From positions 1 to 62,157 of the forward strand of contig CAJUSI010000091.1 in assembly GCA_910589035.1 (NCBI GenBank): a stretch of DNA of 62,157 nt. Reading direction: 5' to 3'. Under the pieces are notes generated by a model, which made no database searches, was not told where the DNA came from, and saw nothing but the letters and a program-made list of their open reading frames with translations. Positions 8,543 to 17,420 of the stretch are shown here, piece after piece. The DNA is from an uncultured Acetatifactor sp. (GTDB taxonomy: Bacteria; Bacillota; Clostridia; Lachnospirales; Lachnospiraceae). Both the position numbers and the translations under genes were made by a program. How positions within the stretch are numbered: position 1 is the first letter of the stretch; every line of letters starts with the position of its first letter.

Positions 8543-9049
8543 ATGAAACAGATCATAGATGCAAGCCAGTTGGAATTAACTGATAAGGTTGTGGCCATCA
8601 AGCGTGTAACCAAGACTGTAAAGGGCGGCCGCAATATGCGCTTTACGGCTCTGGTGGTTGTCGGAGACGGCAACGGGCATGTGGGCGCAGGCCTTGGCAA
8701 GGCGGTGGAAATTCCGGAGGCCATCCGCAAGGGGAAGGAAGATGCCATGAAGCATCTCATTACGGTCGCGCTGGATGAGAATAATTCCATCACACATGAT
8801 TTCATCGGCAAGTACGGTTCCTCAAATGTTCTGCTGAAGAAGGCTCCCGACGGTACCGGTATTATTGCAGGCGGTCCTGCACGTGCGGTTTGTGAGCTGG
8901 CCGGTATTAAGAATATCCGTACCAAATCCCTTGGTTCGAACAATAAGCAGAATGTCGTTCTCGCAACGATTACCGGGTTAAGCCAGCTGAAATCCCCCGA
9001 GGAAGTGGCAAAAAGCCGTGGAAAATCCGTTGAAGAGGTATTGGCATAG
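8543..9049 (+). CDS. rpsE: 30S ribosomal protein S5
   Basis: S5 lines the mRNA entry channel and affects decoding accuracy. The product has the double-stranded-RNA-like N-terminal domain with VVGDGNGHVGAGLGKAVEIPEAIRK and the C-terminal KAPDGTGIIAGGPARAVCELAGI block. Its 168 residues are normal. GGAAAGGAAGAG precedes the start. Confidence 0.98.
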   Translation: MKQIIDASQLELTDKVVAIKRVTKTVKGGRNMRFTALVVVGDGNGHVGAGLGKAVEIPEAIRKGKEDAMKHLITVALDENNSITHDFIGKYGSSNVLLKKAPDGTGIIAGGPARAVCELAGIKNIRTKSLGSNNKQNVVLATITGLSQLKSPEEVAKSRGKSVEEVLA

Positions 9050-9069
9050 GACGGGAAAGGAGAGTCACA

Positions 9070-9261
9070 ATGGCAGATACAGATAAGAAGTTAAAAATTA
9101 CTCTGGTAAAGTCCACCATCGGCGCCGTGGCTAAGAACAAAGCAGTTGTTCATTCCATGGGACTCCGCAAAATAGGAAGTTCCGTGGTACTTCCGGACAA
9201 TGACGCCACAAGGGGACAGATTCGCCGGGTTGGTTATTTGTTGAAAGTTGAAGAAGTATAG
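9070..9261 (+). CDS. rpmD: 50S ribosomal protein L30
   Basis: L30 is a small ferredoxin-like-fold protein of the large subunit. The 63-residue product has the family pattern KITLVKSTIGAVAKNKAVVHSMGLRKIGSSVVLPD. AAAGGAGAG precedes the ATG, and rplO follows 20 bp later. Confidence 0.96.
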   Translation: MADTDKKLKITLVKSTIGAVAKNKAVVHSMGLRKIGSSVVLPDNDATRGQIRRVGYLLKVEEV

Positions 9262-9281
9262 TCGAAAAGGAGGTGTCAGAA

Positions 9282-9719
9282 ATGGATTTATCCAATTTAA
9301 GACCTGCAGAGGGCTCAAAGCATAATAGTTTCAGGAGAGGCCGCGGGCATGGTTCAGGAAACGGCAAAACTGCCGGTAAGGGACATAAGGGCCAGAAGGC
9401 ACGTTCCGGAGCTCCCAGGATCGGGTTCGAAGGCGGTCAGATGCCTTTGTACAGGCGTCTCCCGAAGAGGGGCTTTACCAATAGAAACTCAAAGGATATC
9501 GTTGCCATCAATGTGGGCGTTCTGGAACGCTTTCAGGATGGAGCGACAGTAGATGTAAATGCACTTTTGGATGCCGGCATCATCAAAAATCCCAGGGACG
9601 GCGTAAAGATACTTGGAAACGGAGACCTTACCAAAAAGCTCAATGTTAAGGTGGACGCATTCAGTGCATCTGCAAAAGAAAAGATTGAGGCACTTGGTGG
9701 AACAGCAGAGGTGATGTAA
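9282..9719 (+). CDS. rplO: 50S ribosomal protein L15
   Basis: L15 is a late assembly protein of the large subunit. The frame could begin at GTG 9273, but that codon overlaps the AGGAGG ribosome site, so ATG 9282 is chosen (MDLSNLRPAEGSKHN). The 145-residue product has the Gly/Lys-rich region RGRGHGSGNGKTAGKGHKGQKARSG. The TAA overlaps the secY ATG (TAATG). Confidence 0.97.
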   Translation: MDLSNLRPAEGSKHNSFRRGRGHGSGNGKTAGKGHKGQKARSGAPRIGFEGGQMPLYRRLPKRGFTNRNSKDIVAINVGVLERFQDGATVDVNALLDAGIIKNPRDGVKILGNGDLTKKLNVKVDAFSASAKEKIEALGGTAEVM

Positions 9720-11032
9720 TGCTTACAACACTGAAAAATGCATTCAAAATTAAGGAGCTCAGGGGAAAGATTCTGTTCACCTTCGCCATGATGGTTGTGA
9801 TCCGTATCGGCTCGCAGCTGCCGGTGCCGGGGATGAACGGAGAATACTTCAGAAGCTGGTTTGCGGAGCAGTCAAACGGAGCGTTCAGCCTGTTCGATGC
9901 AATTACGGGCGGCTCGTTTCTCAATATGTCCATCCTGGCGTTGAACATCAATCCCTATATCACGTCCTCCATTATTATGCAGCTGCTGACCATAGCGATT
10001 CCCAAGCTGGAAGAAATGCAGCGGGACGGTGAGGACGGCAGGAAGAAGATAGCTTCCATCACAAGGTATGTGACGGTGGCGCTGGCATTGATTCAGGCTA
10101 CCGCCATGTCGGTGGGCTTCGGAAGACAGGGGCTCCTGAGCGAATACAATGCGCTGAATATCATCTGCGCCATCGCTACTCTTACGGCAGGCAGTGCTTT
10201 CCTTATGTGGATAGGCGAGAGGATTACGGAGAGAGGAATCGGAAACGGTATCTCCATCGTTCTGGTAATCAACATTATCTCCAGACTCCCTGAGGATCTG
10301 GGAAACCTTTTCCAGCAGTTCGTGTTCGGAAAGCCTCCCGCAACGGCAGTTCTGGCGGTTGTGATTATTTTTGCGGTGATTATAGCCATGGTGGTGCTTG
10401 TCATCATCCTGAACGACGGTGTTCGCCGGATTCCTGTGCAGTATGCCAATAAGGTGCAGGGCAGAAAGATGGTGGGAGGGCAGACCTCCAACATCCCTCT
10501 GAAGGTCAATACGGCCGGCGTAATCCCTGTGATTTTCGCACAGTCCCTTATATCCCTTCCGGTTTATATTTCAGCCTTTGCGGGATACTCGGGCACAGGT
10601 GTGTGGAGCGAGGTTTTAAGGTATTTGGATTCCCGTTATTGGTGTAATCCCGGACAGCTGAAGTATTCCATCGGTTTGCTGGGGTATGTCGCAATGATTA
10701 TTTTCTTTGCGTATTTTTATACATCCATTACGTTTAATCCTTTGATGATTGCAGACAATATGAAGAAGCAGGGCGGTTTCATTCCCGGTATCAGACCGGG
10801 CAAGCCTACCAGCGACTACCTGAATAAGGTGCTGAATTACATTGTGTTTATCGGCGCTGTGGGACTTACCTTTGTAGCGGTGCTGCCGTATCTGTTCAGC
10901 GGTGTGTTCAATGCAAGTGTATCCTTCGGCGGTACGAGCCTTATCATCATTGTAAGCGTGGTACTTGAGACCATGAAGCAGGTGGAATCGCAGATGCTGG
11001 TTCGCAATTATAAGGGCTTTTTGGAGAAGTAG
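9719..11032 (+). CDS. secY: Preprotein translocase subunit SecY
   Basis: SecY is the channel of the general secretion pathway in the plasma membrane, working with SecE, SecG and the SecA motor. The 437-residue product has about ten hydrophobic segments and opens MLTTLKNAFKIKELRGKILFT, with the conserved GSQLPVPGMN early loop and FNPLMIADNMKKQGGFIPGIRPGKPT block. It overlaps rplO by one base. Confidence 0.98.
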   Translation: MLTTLKNAFKIKELRGKILFTFAMMVVIRIGSQLPVPGMNGEYFRSWFAEQSNGAFSLFDAITGGSFLNMSILALNINPYITSSIIMQLLTIAIPKLEEMQRDGEDGRKKIASITRYVTVALALIQATAMSVGFGRQGLLSEYNALNIICAIATLTAGSAFLMWIGERITERGIGNGISIVLVINIISRLPEDLGNLFQQFVFGKPPATAVLAVVIIFAVIIAMVVLVIILNDGVRRIPVQYANKVQGRKMVGGQTSNIPLKVNTAGVIPVIFAQSLISLPVYISAFAGYSGTGVWSEVLRYLDSRYWCNPGQLKYSIGLLGYVAMIIFFAYFYTSITFNPLMIADNMKKQGGFIPGIRPGKPTSDYLNKVLNYIVFIGAVGLTFVAVLPYLFSGVFNASVSFGGTSLIIIVSVVLETMKQVESQMLVRNYKGFLEK

Positions 11033-11084
11033 GTTTCACTTCATGCAGCCTGACAGCGGCCAGAGGCTTAAGGCCCAGGATATA

Positions 11085-11124
11085 CAGGAGGAGCTTTCCC
11101 GAAGGGTGGGAGGGCTCCTCTTGT
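11085..11124 (+). other. Hairpin between secY and adk
   Basis: GGAGGAGCTTTCCC pairs with GGGAGGGCTCCTC around a GAA-rich loop. Only two T residues follow, so it looks more like a weak attenuator or processing site than a full terminator. The 221-bp gap holds no other clear signal. Confidence 0.4.
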
Positions 11125-11253
11125 AGCAAACCGTAACGGAGAATTCGGAAGGAACAGGTAAGATGCCGGGGAGCTCAATCCGCGAAACATCACGTCGGAA
11201 TGAGGGACCGGCGGATTTGGAGCCTGAACAGGGCGATAGAAGAGAGGCAGAGA

Positions 11254-11895
11254 ATGAAGATTATTATGTTAGGCGCGCCTGGCGCCGGAAAAGGGACCCA
11301 GGCTAAAATGATTGCAGAGAAATACGGAATTCCTCATATCTCAACAGGGGATATTTTCCGTGCCAATATCAAAAACGGCACCCAGCTGGGCATGGAAGCA
11401 AAGCAGTATATGGACCAGGGCCTTCTGGTGCCGGATGAGCTGACCGTTAAGATTCTGCTGGACAGGGTGGCCCGGGAGGACTGTGCGGGTGGTTACGTGC
11501 TGGACGGATTTCCCAGGACCATTCCCCAGGCGGAGGTTCTTGACGAGGCGTTGACGGCACAGAATGAGAAGATCGATTATGCCATCGATGTGGATGTGCC
11601 CGATGAAAATATTGTGAAGAGGATGTCCGGAAGGCGGGCCTGCTTAAAGTGCGGCGCCACATACCATCTGGAGCATATTCCGCCCCGTACAGAGGGAATC
11701 TGCGACAGCTGCGGAAGCGGGCTGGTGCTGCGTGACGACGACAGACCGGAGACAGTGCTGAACCGCCTAAAGGTATATCATGACCAGACACAGCCTCTGA
11801 TCGATTACTACAGCCGGAAGAAGATACTCAGGACTGTGGACGGGACCATGGATATGCAGGACGTATTCCATGCAATCACTGCCATATTAGGATAG
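11254..11895 (+). CDS. adk: Adenylate kinase
   Basis: Interconverts ATP plus AMP and two ADP in the cytosol. The 213-residue product has the P-loop GAPGAGKGTQ (residues 7-16), the LDGFPRT motif (83-89), and a zinc-type LID with Cys130, Cys133, Cys150 and Cys153. The frame is open from 11200, but the ATG at 11254 gives the family start MKIIMLGAPG and follows AGAGAGGCAGAGA. Normal position between secY and map. Confidence 0.98.
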   Translation: MKIIMLGAPGAGKGTQAKMIAEKYGIPHISTGDIFRANIKNGTQLGMEAKQYMDQGLLVPDELTVKILLDRVAREDCAGGYVLDGFPRTIPQAEVLDEALTAQNEKIDYAIDVDVPDENIVKRMSGRRACLKCGATYHLEHIPPRTEGICDSCGSGLVLRDDDRPETVLNRLKVYHDQTQPLIDYYSRKKILRTVDGTMDMQDVFHAITAILG

Positions 11896-11907
11896 GAAGT
11901 TTTCATT

Positions 11908-12660
11908 ATGGCGATAATAATTAAGACAGAGAGCCAGATTAAGCTCATCCGGGAATCCTGCAGGTTGTTGGCAATTGTACATAAGGAGCTGGAGGAATTT
12001 ATACGTCCCGGCATATCCACCAGGGAAATTGACATAAAGGGAGACAGTCTGATCCGCAAGCTGGGGGGGATTCCCAATTTCCTTCATTATAACGGGTATC
12101 CCGCCAGCATCTGTGTGTCCGTAAATGATGAGGTAGTACATGGGATTCCCAGCAAACGCCGCATTCTGGAGGAGGGCGATATCGTCAGCCTGGATGCGGG
12201 TATGATTTACAAGGGATATCATTCCGATGAGGCCAGAACCCATGCTGTGGGAAGAATCAGTCCCGAGGCACAGCAGCTGATCGATGTGACCAGAGAAAGC
12301 TTTTTCGCAGGTATAAAGATGGCGAAGGCAGGTAATCATTTATATGATATTTCCAATGCTGTCGCTGAGTATATAAGGCCCTATGGCTACGGCATTGTGA
12401 GAGATCTGGTGGGGCACGGAGTGGGGACGAAGCTTCACGAGGATCCCCAGATTCCCAATTATGCGCAGTTTAAGAGAGGGCCCAGGCTTCGGCCCGGAAT
12501 GACGCTGGCGGTGGAACCCATGATTAATATGGGAGGCGCGGAAGTGGAATGGCTGGATGATAACTGGACTGTGGTGACGGAGGACGGCTCCTTGTCGGCT
12601 CATTATGAGAATACCATTCTGATTACGGACGGCGAGCCTGAGATTCTGACCAGATGCTGA
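11908..12660 (+). CDS. map: Type I methionine aminopeptidase
   Basis: Removes the initiator methionine from new proteins. The 250-residue product has the metal-ligand pattern of the family: two Asp (VSLDAGM and HSDEART), His in GHGVGTKLHE, Glu in VEPMIN, and Glu in the C-terminal SAHYENTILIT. The start follows GGAAGTTTTC, a weak site, 12 bp after adk. Adk and map probably share a transcript. Confidence 0.97.
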   Translation: MAIIIKTESQIKLIRESCRLLAIVHKELEEFIRPGISTREIDIKGDSLIRKLGGIPNFLHYNGYPASICVSVNDEVVHGIPSKRRILEEGDIVSLDAGMIYKGYHSDEARTHAVGRISPEAQQLIDVTRESFFAGIKMAKAGNHLYDISNAVAEYIRPYGYGIVRDLVGHGVGTKLHEDPQIPNYAQFKRGPRLRPGMTLAVEPMINMGGAEVEWLDDNWTVVTEDGSLSAHYENTILITDGEPEILTRC

Positions 12661-12680
12661 AGCCTTTTTTGGAGGATGAA

Positions 12681-12944
12681 ATGGATAGGATAGGACAGTT
12701 TGTAATCTCAAAGGCCGGGCATGATAAGGGAACCTTGTATGTAATAATTGCGGCGGAAGGGGATTTTGTGTATCTGTCCGACGGGAATCTGAAGCCGCCC
12801 GGGAAGCCGAAAAAGAAACGCGGCAGGCATGTGCAGCCTGTCAACTGCTTTGTGGGAGAAGAGCTGCTCCGCAGGCTGGAAAGCGGCGGAAAGGTGTATG
12901 CGGAAGAAATAAAATACGCGTTGAAACAGTATAAATGTCAATGA
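12681..12944 (+). CDS. KOW-domain RNA-binding protein (L14e-like)
   Basis: Small basic protein found between map and infA in many Clostridia; its exact function is unknown but the KOW fold suggests binding to ribosomal RNA. The frame extends up to 12654, but ATG 12681 directly follows GGAGGA and avoids overlap with map. The 87-residue product has the KOW stretch IGQFVISKAGHDKGTLYVII near the N-terminus and a basic KPKKKRGRH segment. Confidence 0.85.
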   Translation: MDRIGQFVISKAGHDKGTLYVIIAAEGDFVYLSDGNLKPPGKPKKKRGRHVQPVNCFVGEELLRRLESGGKVYAEEIKYALKQYKCQ

Positions 12945-12963
12945 GTGAATATGGAGGAAATGT

Positions 12964-13182
12964 ATGTCTAAAAGTGATGTAATCGAGATTGAAGGGACTG
13001 TTGTGGAGAAGCTGCCCAATACCATGTTCCAGGTGGAACTGGAAAACGGACATCGTGTGCTGGCGCATATCAGCGGCAAGCTCCGCCAGAACTTTATCCG
13101 CATCCTTCCCGGAGATAAAGTGACGCTGGAGCTCTCTCCCTACGATCTGAGCAAGGGACGTATCATCTGGAGGGATAAATAA
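12964..13182 (+). CDS. infA: Translation initiation factor IF-1
   Basis: IF-1 occupies the A site during initiation. The 72-residue OB-fold product opens MSKSDVIEIEGTVVEKLPN and contains the conserved VLAHISGKLRQNFIRILPGDKVTLELSPYDL, ending at GRIIWRDK. This is full family length. GGAGGAAA precedes the ATG. Confidence 0.98.
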   Translation: MSKSDVIEIEGTVVEKLPNTMFQVELENGHRVLAHISGKLRQNFIRILPGDKVTLELSPYDLSKGRIIWRDK

Positions 13183-13214
13183 TTGTGAAACTTGATAATA
13201 TTTGAGAAAAATGA

Positions 13215-13243
13215 TTGCAAACATTTTTTTCCTGTGTTATAAT
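13215..13243 (+). promoter_or_regulatory. Sigma-A type promoter before rpmJ
   Basis: TTGCAA at 13215-13220 and a perfect TATAAT at 13238-13243, 17 bp apart. It would give the rpmJ-rpsM-rpsK-rpsD-rpoA-rplQ genes a promoter of their own inside the superoperon. Confidence 0.75.
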
Positions 13244-13276
13244 ACTAAGCGGTCTTTTTTGAAAGGAGGGTTTAGC

Positions 13277-13390
13277 GTGAAGGTTAGATCATCAGTAAAA
13301 CCAATGTGCGAAAAGTGCAAAATCATCAAGAGAAAAGGACGCATCAGAGTAATTTGTGAGAATCCGAAGCATAAGCAGAGACAGGGATAA
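13277..13390 (+). CDS. rpmJ: 50S ribosomal protein L36
   Basis: Smallest ribosomal protein, zinc-binding form. The 37-residue product starts at GTG 13277 after GAAAGGAGGG and has Cys11, Cys14, Cys27 and His32 as zinc ligands. The sequence MKVRSSVKPMCEKCK is canonical. Confidence 0.97.
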   Translation: MKVRSSVKPMCEKCKIIKRKGRIRVICENPKHKQRQG

Positions 13391-13545
13391 TCGCCGCCTG
13401 CGGAATAACCCGGTGAGGGGAAGGCAGGTATTGCGGGTTCTTGTCCGGTTTTAGGTGCGGCTGAACCGGCGCAGGGCTCAGGGCCATCTGCGCTGATTAA
13501 CATAGAACTGGGATGGAGCTTGCCGGAGATTACTTCTTGATACCA

Positions 13546-13745
13546 AGACGAAAAGAAATTCTAAAATTGTATAGTACACAATTTAAGAATTTCTAAGTTT
13601 CGTCTGTGAAAAATGTGCAGGCACATTTTTCCGGGCGCAACCACCTTTAAGTCGGCTTGGAAAGATCGGATGTATCGAAATTGCATGAGTGTCCGATTGG
13701 GTGAAAGCCCCAATCAATTAGTAACAAGAATGCACATGGTTTCGG
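13546..13745 (+). promoter_or_regulatory. Structured leader upstream of rpsM
   Basis: The 390-bp rpmJ-rpsM gap holds several stems: a long A/T-rich hairpin 13546-13605 (AGACGAAA ... TTTCGTCT ends), a GTGC/GCAC stem with A and T runs at 13609-13630, a stem formed by GATTGGG and CCCCAATC near 13694-13718, and CACATG with CATGTG close to the rpsM start. Such a leader could control the alpha-type operon, but no known family was recognised. Confidence 0.45.
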
Positions 13746-13779
13746 AGCGAAGCATGTGTGGAAAATGGAGGAATTGTAA

Positions 13780-14151
13780 ATGGCTCGTATCGCAGGTGTT
13801 GACTTACCCAGAGAAAAGAGAATTGAAATCGGTTTGACCTATGTCTATGGAATCGGCAGAGTTACATCCAATAAAATTCTGCAGGAGGCGGGCGTGAATC
13901 CCGACACCAGAGTCAGGAATATTACCGATGACGAGGTAAAGAGAATTACGGAAGCTATCGAAAAGCTCAATGTGACGGTGGAAGGTGACTTGAGACGTGA
14001 TATTGCCCTGAATATCAAGAGACTTCAGGAGATCGGCTGCTATCGCGGAATCCGTCATCGTAAGGGACTGCCTGTCCGCGGTCAGAATACCAAGAACAAT
14101 GCGAGAACCCGCAAGGGACCCAAGAGAACCGTTGCAAACAAGAAAAAGTAA
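13780..14151 (+). CDS. rpsM: 30S ribosomal protein S13
   Basis: S13 contacts the subunit bridge and P-site tRNA. The 123-residue product opens MARIAGVDLPREKRIEIGLTYVYGIG and ends with RGQNTKNNARTRKGPKRTVANKKK. ATGGAGGAA precedes the ATG. First gene of the alpha-operon group. Confidence 0.98.
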   Translation: MARIAGVDLPREKRIEIGLTYVYGIGRVTSNKILQEAGVNPDTRVRNITDDEVKRITEAIEKLNVTVEGDLRRDIALNIKRLQEIGCYRGIRHRKGLPVRGQNTKNNARTRKGPKRTVANKKK

Positions 14152-14205
14152 AAGTCAGTAAACATTGCGCAACTGTAAAAAGGTGAGAAAGTAGGTTAGT
14201 TTAAA

Positions 14206-14601
14206 ATGGCAAAACAAGCTGCAAAGAAAGTAACTAAGAAGCGTGTCAAGAAAAACGTTGAACGCGGACAGGCACATATCCAGTCCTCTTTTAACAATAC
14301 CATTGTTACATTGACGGACACAGAAGGAAATGCGCTCAGCTGGGCAAGTGCCGGCGGTCTGGGATTTAGAGGTTCAAGGAAATCTACTCCGTATGCTGCA
14401 CAGATGGCGGCAGAGACAGCCACCAAGGCTGCTTTGATTCACGGGCTGAAAACTGTGGATGTATTTGTGAAGGGACCCGGTTCAGGGCGCGAAGCGGCTA
14501 TCAGAGCGCTCTCTGCGTGCGGTCTGGAGGTGCTGAGCATCCGCGACGTTACTCCCGTTCCACACAATGGATGCCGTCCTCCCAAGCGCCGCCGTGTTTA
14601 A
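14206..14601 (+). CDS. rpsK: 30S ribosomal protein S11
   Basis: S11 forms part of the mRNA exit platform. The 131-residue product has the conserved AHIQSSFNNTIVTLTD and the C-terminal RDVTPVPHNGCRPPKRRRV. The gap to rpsD is 193 bp and I see no strong signal in it. Confidence 0.98.
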   Translation: MAKQAAKKVTKKRVKKNVERGQAHIQSSFNNTIVTLTDTEGNALSWASAGGLGFRGSRKSTPYAAQMAAETATKAALIHGLKTVDVFVKGPGSGREAAIRALSACGLEVLSIRDVTPVPHNGCRPPKRRRV

Positions 14602-14794
14602 TTATATTCGAAGGCGTAGGAATTTGCTGATCCGTCTGAAGCGGGCATATATGGCTGGCGGCCTGCCAACGCGGTGACAGTGGATTGGTTGTAGTTTACT
14701 GCAGATTTCATTGGCGTGCAGTATAAATTAATGTTGCTGGAAGAAGGTGCCGGAGGGCATTGTAAACAGAAAGGAAAGTTGAGGAAAACAGAAA

Positions 14795-15388
14795 ATGGCA
14801 GTAAATCGTGTACCTGTGTTAAAGAGATGCAGATCCCTGGGACTGGAGCCTGTATATCTGGGATATGACAAGAAGTCCAAGAGACAGAATCCCAGAGCGG
14901 GAAAGAAAGTAAGCGAGTATGGTCTGCAGCTGCGCGAGAAGCAGAAGGCAAAATTTATCTATGGTGTTCTGGAAAAGCCTTTCCGCAATTATTATAAGAA
15001 GGCAGACAGAATGAAGGGAATGACAGGTGAAAACCTGATGACCATGCTGGAGAGCAGACTGGATAATGTAGTATTCAGAATGGGGTTTGCAAGAACCAGG
15101 AGAGAAGCAAGGCAGATTGTGGGCCACAAGCACATTCTGGTAAACGGCAAGCCGGTAAATATCCCTTCCTACTTAATTAAGGCCGGCGATGTGGTAGAGA
15201 TCAGCGAAAAAGCGAAATCTCTGCAGAGATATAAAGATATTGTCGAGGTGACCGGCGGCAGGCTGGTGCCGGAGTGGATGGATGTTGATACGGAGAATTT
15301 AAAGGGAAGTATCAGGAATCTTCCCACCAGGGAAATGATCGATGCTCCCATAAATGAAATGCTTATTGTCGAGTTGTATTCCAAGTAA
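14795..15388 (+). CDS. rpsD: 30S ribosomal protein S4
   Basis: S4 nucleates 30S assembly and represses its own operon in several bacteria. The 197-residue product has the family RNA-binding S4 domain (RLDNVVFRMGFARTRREARQIVGHKHILVNG). It lacks the N-terminal Cys knuckle seen in some S4 proteins, starting MAVNRVPVLKRCRSLG. GAAAGGAAAG precedes the ATG. Confidence 0.97.
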   Translation: MAVNRVPVLKRCRSLGLEPVYLGYDKKSKRQNPRAGKKVSEYGLQLREKQKAKFIYGVLEKPFRNYYKKADRMKGMTGENLMTMLESRLDNVVFRMGFARTRREARQIVGHKHILVNGKPVNIPSYLIKAGDVVEISEKAKSLQRYKDIVEVTGGRLVPEWMDVDTENLKGSIRNLPTREMIDAPINEMLIVELYSK

Positions 15389-15486
15389 GCCCTGCTGGCC
15401 TCTGAGGTCATATCTCAATCTTATGGGGAGAGATATGGCTTCAGAGTGCTTGTGTCTTTAATAACATGAAAAAGGAGGGTATTCGA

Positions 15487-16443
15487 GTGTTTGATTTTGA
15501 AAGACCAAATATTGAGGTCGCTGAAATTTCAGAAGACAAGAAGTATGGCAGATTTGTGGTGGAACCTTTGGAGAGAGGCTATGGCATCACCCTGGGCAAC
15601 TCTTTGAGGAGAATCATGCTTTCCTCCCTGCCCGGCGCAGCGGTGAGCCAGATCAAGGTGGAGGGGGTACTGCATGAATTCAGCGCGATTCCCGGCGTAA
15701 AGGAAGATGTGACTGAGATTATCATGAACCTGAAGAGCCTGGCTATCAAAAATGCAAGTGAGACCAATGAGGCGAAAACCGCATATATCGAATACGAAGG
15801 GGAAGGCATTGTGCACGCTTCTGATATTCAGGCGGACCAGGATATTGAGATTTTGAATCCGGAACTGGTAATTGCCACTCTGTGCGGCAAGGACGCAAAG
15901 CTCTATATTGAGCTGACCATTACCAGGGGCCGCGGTTATGTAAGTGCCGATAAGAACAAACACGAGGATTTACCGATTGGTGTGATTGCAATTGATTCCA
16001 TCTACACACCTGTTGAGAGAGTAAATGTGACGATAGAAAATACCCGGGTGGGTCAGATCACCGACTATGATAAATTGACCCTGGATGTATTCACCAACGG
16101 AACCCTGGTGCCGGATGAGGCGGTCAGCCTTGCGGCGAAGGTTCTGAGCGAACATCTGAGCCTGTTCATCGATCTGTCCGAAAATGCCAAGACTGCGGAA
16201 GTCATGGTGGAGAAGGAGGATGATGAGAGGGAGAAGGTTCTCGAGATGAGCATAGACGAGCTGGAGCTGTCCGTTCGTTCTTATAACTGTCTGAAGAGAG
16301 CCGGAATCAATACGGTAGAGGAATTATGCAACAAGACCTCCGAGGACATGATGAAGGTACGCAACCTTGGCCGGAAGTCCCTGGAGGAGGTATTGGCAAA
16401 GCTGAAGGAGTTGGGTCTGAGCCTGAATCCCAGCGAAGAGTAA
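15487..16443 (+). CDS. rpoA: RNA polymerase subunit alpha
   Basis: Alpha dimerises to start RNA polymerase assembly; its C-terminal domain contacts DNA and activators. I chose GTG 15487 because the upstream ATG at 15466 precedes the AAGGAGG ribosome site, which is 9 bp from the GTG. The 318-residue product has the N-terminal domain motif GYGITLGNSLRRIMLSSLPG and the helix-hairpin-helix of the C-terminal domain (LGRKSLEEVLAKLKELGLSL). Confidence 0.97.
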   Translation: MFDFERPNIEVAEISEDKKYGRFVVEPLERGYGITLGNSLRRIMLSSLPGAAVSQIKVEGVLHEFSAIPGVKEDVTEIIMNLKSLAIKNASETNEAKTAYIEYEGEGIVHASDIQADQDIEILNPELVIATLCGKDAKLYIELTITRGRGYVSADKNKHEDLPIGVIAIDSIYTPVERVNVTIENTRVGQITDYDKLTLDVFTNGTLVPDEAVSLAAKVLSEHLSLFIDLSENAKTAEVMVEKEDDEREKVLEMSIDELELSVRSYNCLKRAGINTVEELCNKTSEDMMKVRNLGRKSLEEVLAKLKELGLSLNPSEE

Positions 16444-16585
16444 GAGACCGCGGAAGATTTTCCGCAGGGGGTAAATCCAAAGCGTTCGCCTGCGGTTCAT
16501 CTCTAAATGGAAAAGAACTGCATTCGGTAAGTAAGTCCAAAGGGCGTGGCCGGATGTACCATAAAAGGAGAAAGGATTATAAATC

Positions 16586-17122
16586 ATGGCAAAGTATAGG
16601 AAACTTGGAAGAACATCATCACAGAGAAAAGCATTACTGCGAAATCAGGTAACGGCATTGTTGCTTCATGGAAAGATTACCACCACCGAGGCCAGAGCTA
16701 AGGAAGTAAGAAAGATTGCGGAAGGTCTCATTGCAATGGCGGCTAAGGAAAGAGATAATTACGAGACTGTGAAGATTACCGCTAAGGTTCCCGTAAAGGA
16801 TAAGGACGGAAAGCGCGTAAAAGAAGTGGTGGACGGCAGGAAGGTTACAAAATACGAGAGCGTGGAGAAGGAGATCAAGAAGGATCTTCCCGGCAGGATG
16901 CATGTGAGACGCCAGATTCTCAGAGTTCTCTATCCCGTGGTGGATGTTCCTGCGGAAAAGGCCGGAAGAAAGAGAAACACCAAGGAAGTGGATCTGGTTG
17001 CAAAGCTTTTTGAAGAATACGGTCCTAAATATGCTGACCGCAACGGCGGCTACACCAGGATTATCAAGATTGGCCCCCGCAAGGGCGATGCCGCCATGGA
17101 AGTGATTCTGGAGCTGGTATAA
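16586..17122 (+). CDS. rplQ: 50S ribosomal protein L17
   Basis: L17 lies near the tunnel exit. The product opens MAKYRKLGRTSSQRKALLRNQVTALLLHGKI, the family signature. At 178 residues it is longer than the roughly 120 of most L17 because of a charged central insertion (KVPVKDKDGKRVKEVV and following); I recall this as common in Lachnospiraceae. Last gene of the superoperon, followed by a terminator. Confidence 0.97.
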   Translation: MAKYRKLGRTSSQRKALLRNQVTALLLHGKITTTEARAKEVRKIAEGLIAMAAKERDNYETVKITAKVPVKDKDGKRVKEVVDGRKVTKYESVEKEIKKDLPGRMHVRRQILRVLYPVVDVPAEKAGRKRNTKEVDLVAKLFEEYGPKYADRNGGYTRIIKIGPRKGDAAMEVILELV

Positions 17123-17179
17123 TTTCTTGACTACGATTATAGTTAACGGCATAAAGTAAGAATTCTAATGATGTGGAAT

Positions 17180-17213
17180 GGGAGCCAATGTGAAAGCATT
17201 GGTTCTCTTTTTC
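17180..17213 (+). terminator. Intrinsic terminator after rplQ
   Basis: GGAGCCAATG pairs with CATTGGTTCTC around TGAAAG, followed directly by a run of five T. It closes the ribosomal superoperon. Confidence 0.85.
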
Positions 17214-17248
17214 GGCTTATGGGAGAAAACCCGCCCGCTGCGGAATCC

Positions 17249-17355
17249 GAAAGGCGCCGGAATACAGGGTGATTCTTCCCCTGTCGAAAGGCACCGGAAT
17301 ACAGGTTGATTCTTTCTCTGCCGAAGGGCACTGAAACACAGAGTGATTTCCCTTG
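17249..17355 (+). repeat. Three 37-bp tandem repeats before the MATE gene
   Basis: Units start with CGAAAGGCGCCGG (17249), CGAAAGGCACCGG (17286) and CGAAGGGCACTG (17323), each followed by a related ATACAG-GTGATT segment. The third unit is more diverged. The repeats fill the space between the rplQ terminator and the next gene and contain no good open frame. Confidence 0.6.
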
Positions 17356-17420
17356 CGGGATTGCGTACATATGAGCTTCTGAACACAGAGAGAATTATTT
17401 CACGAAAGAAAGGCGGTAGA

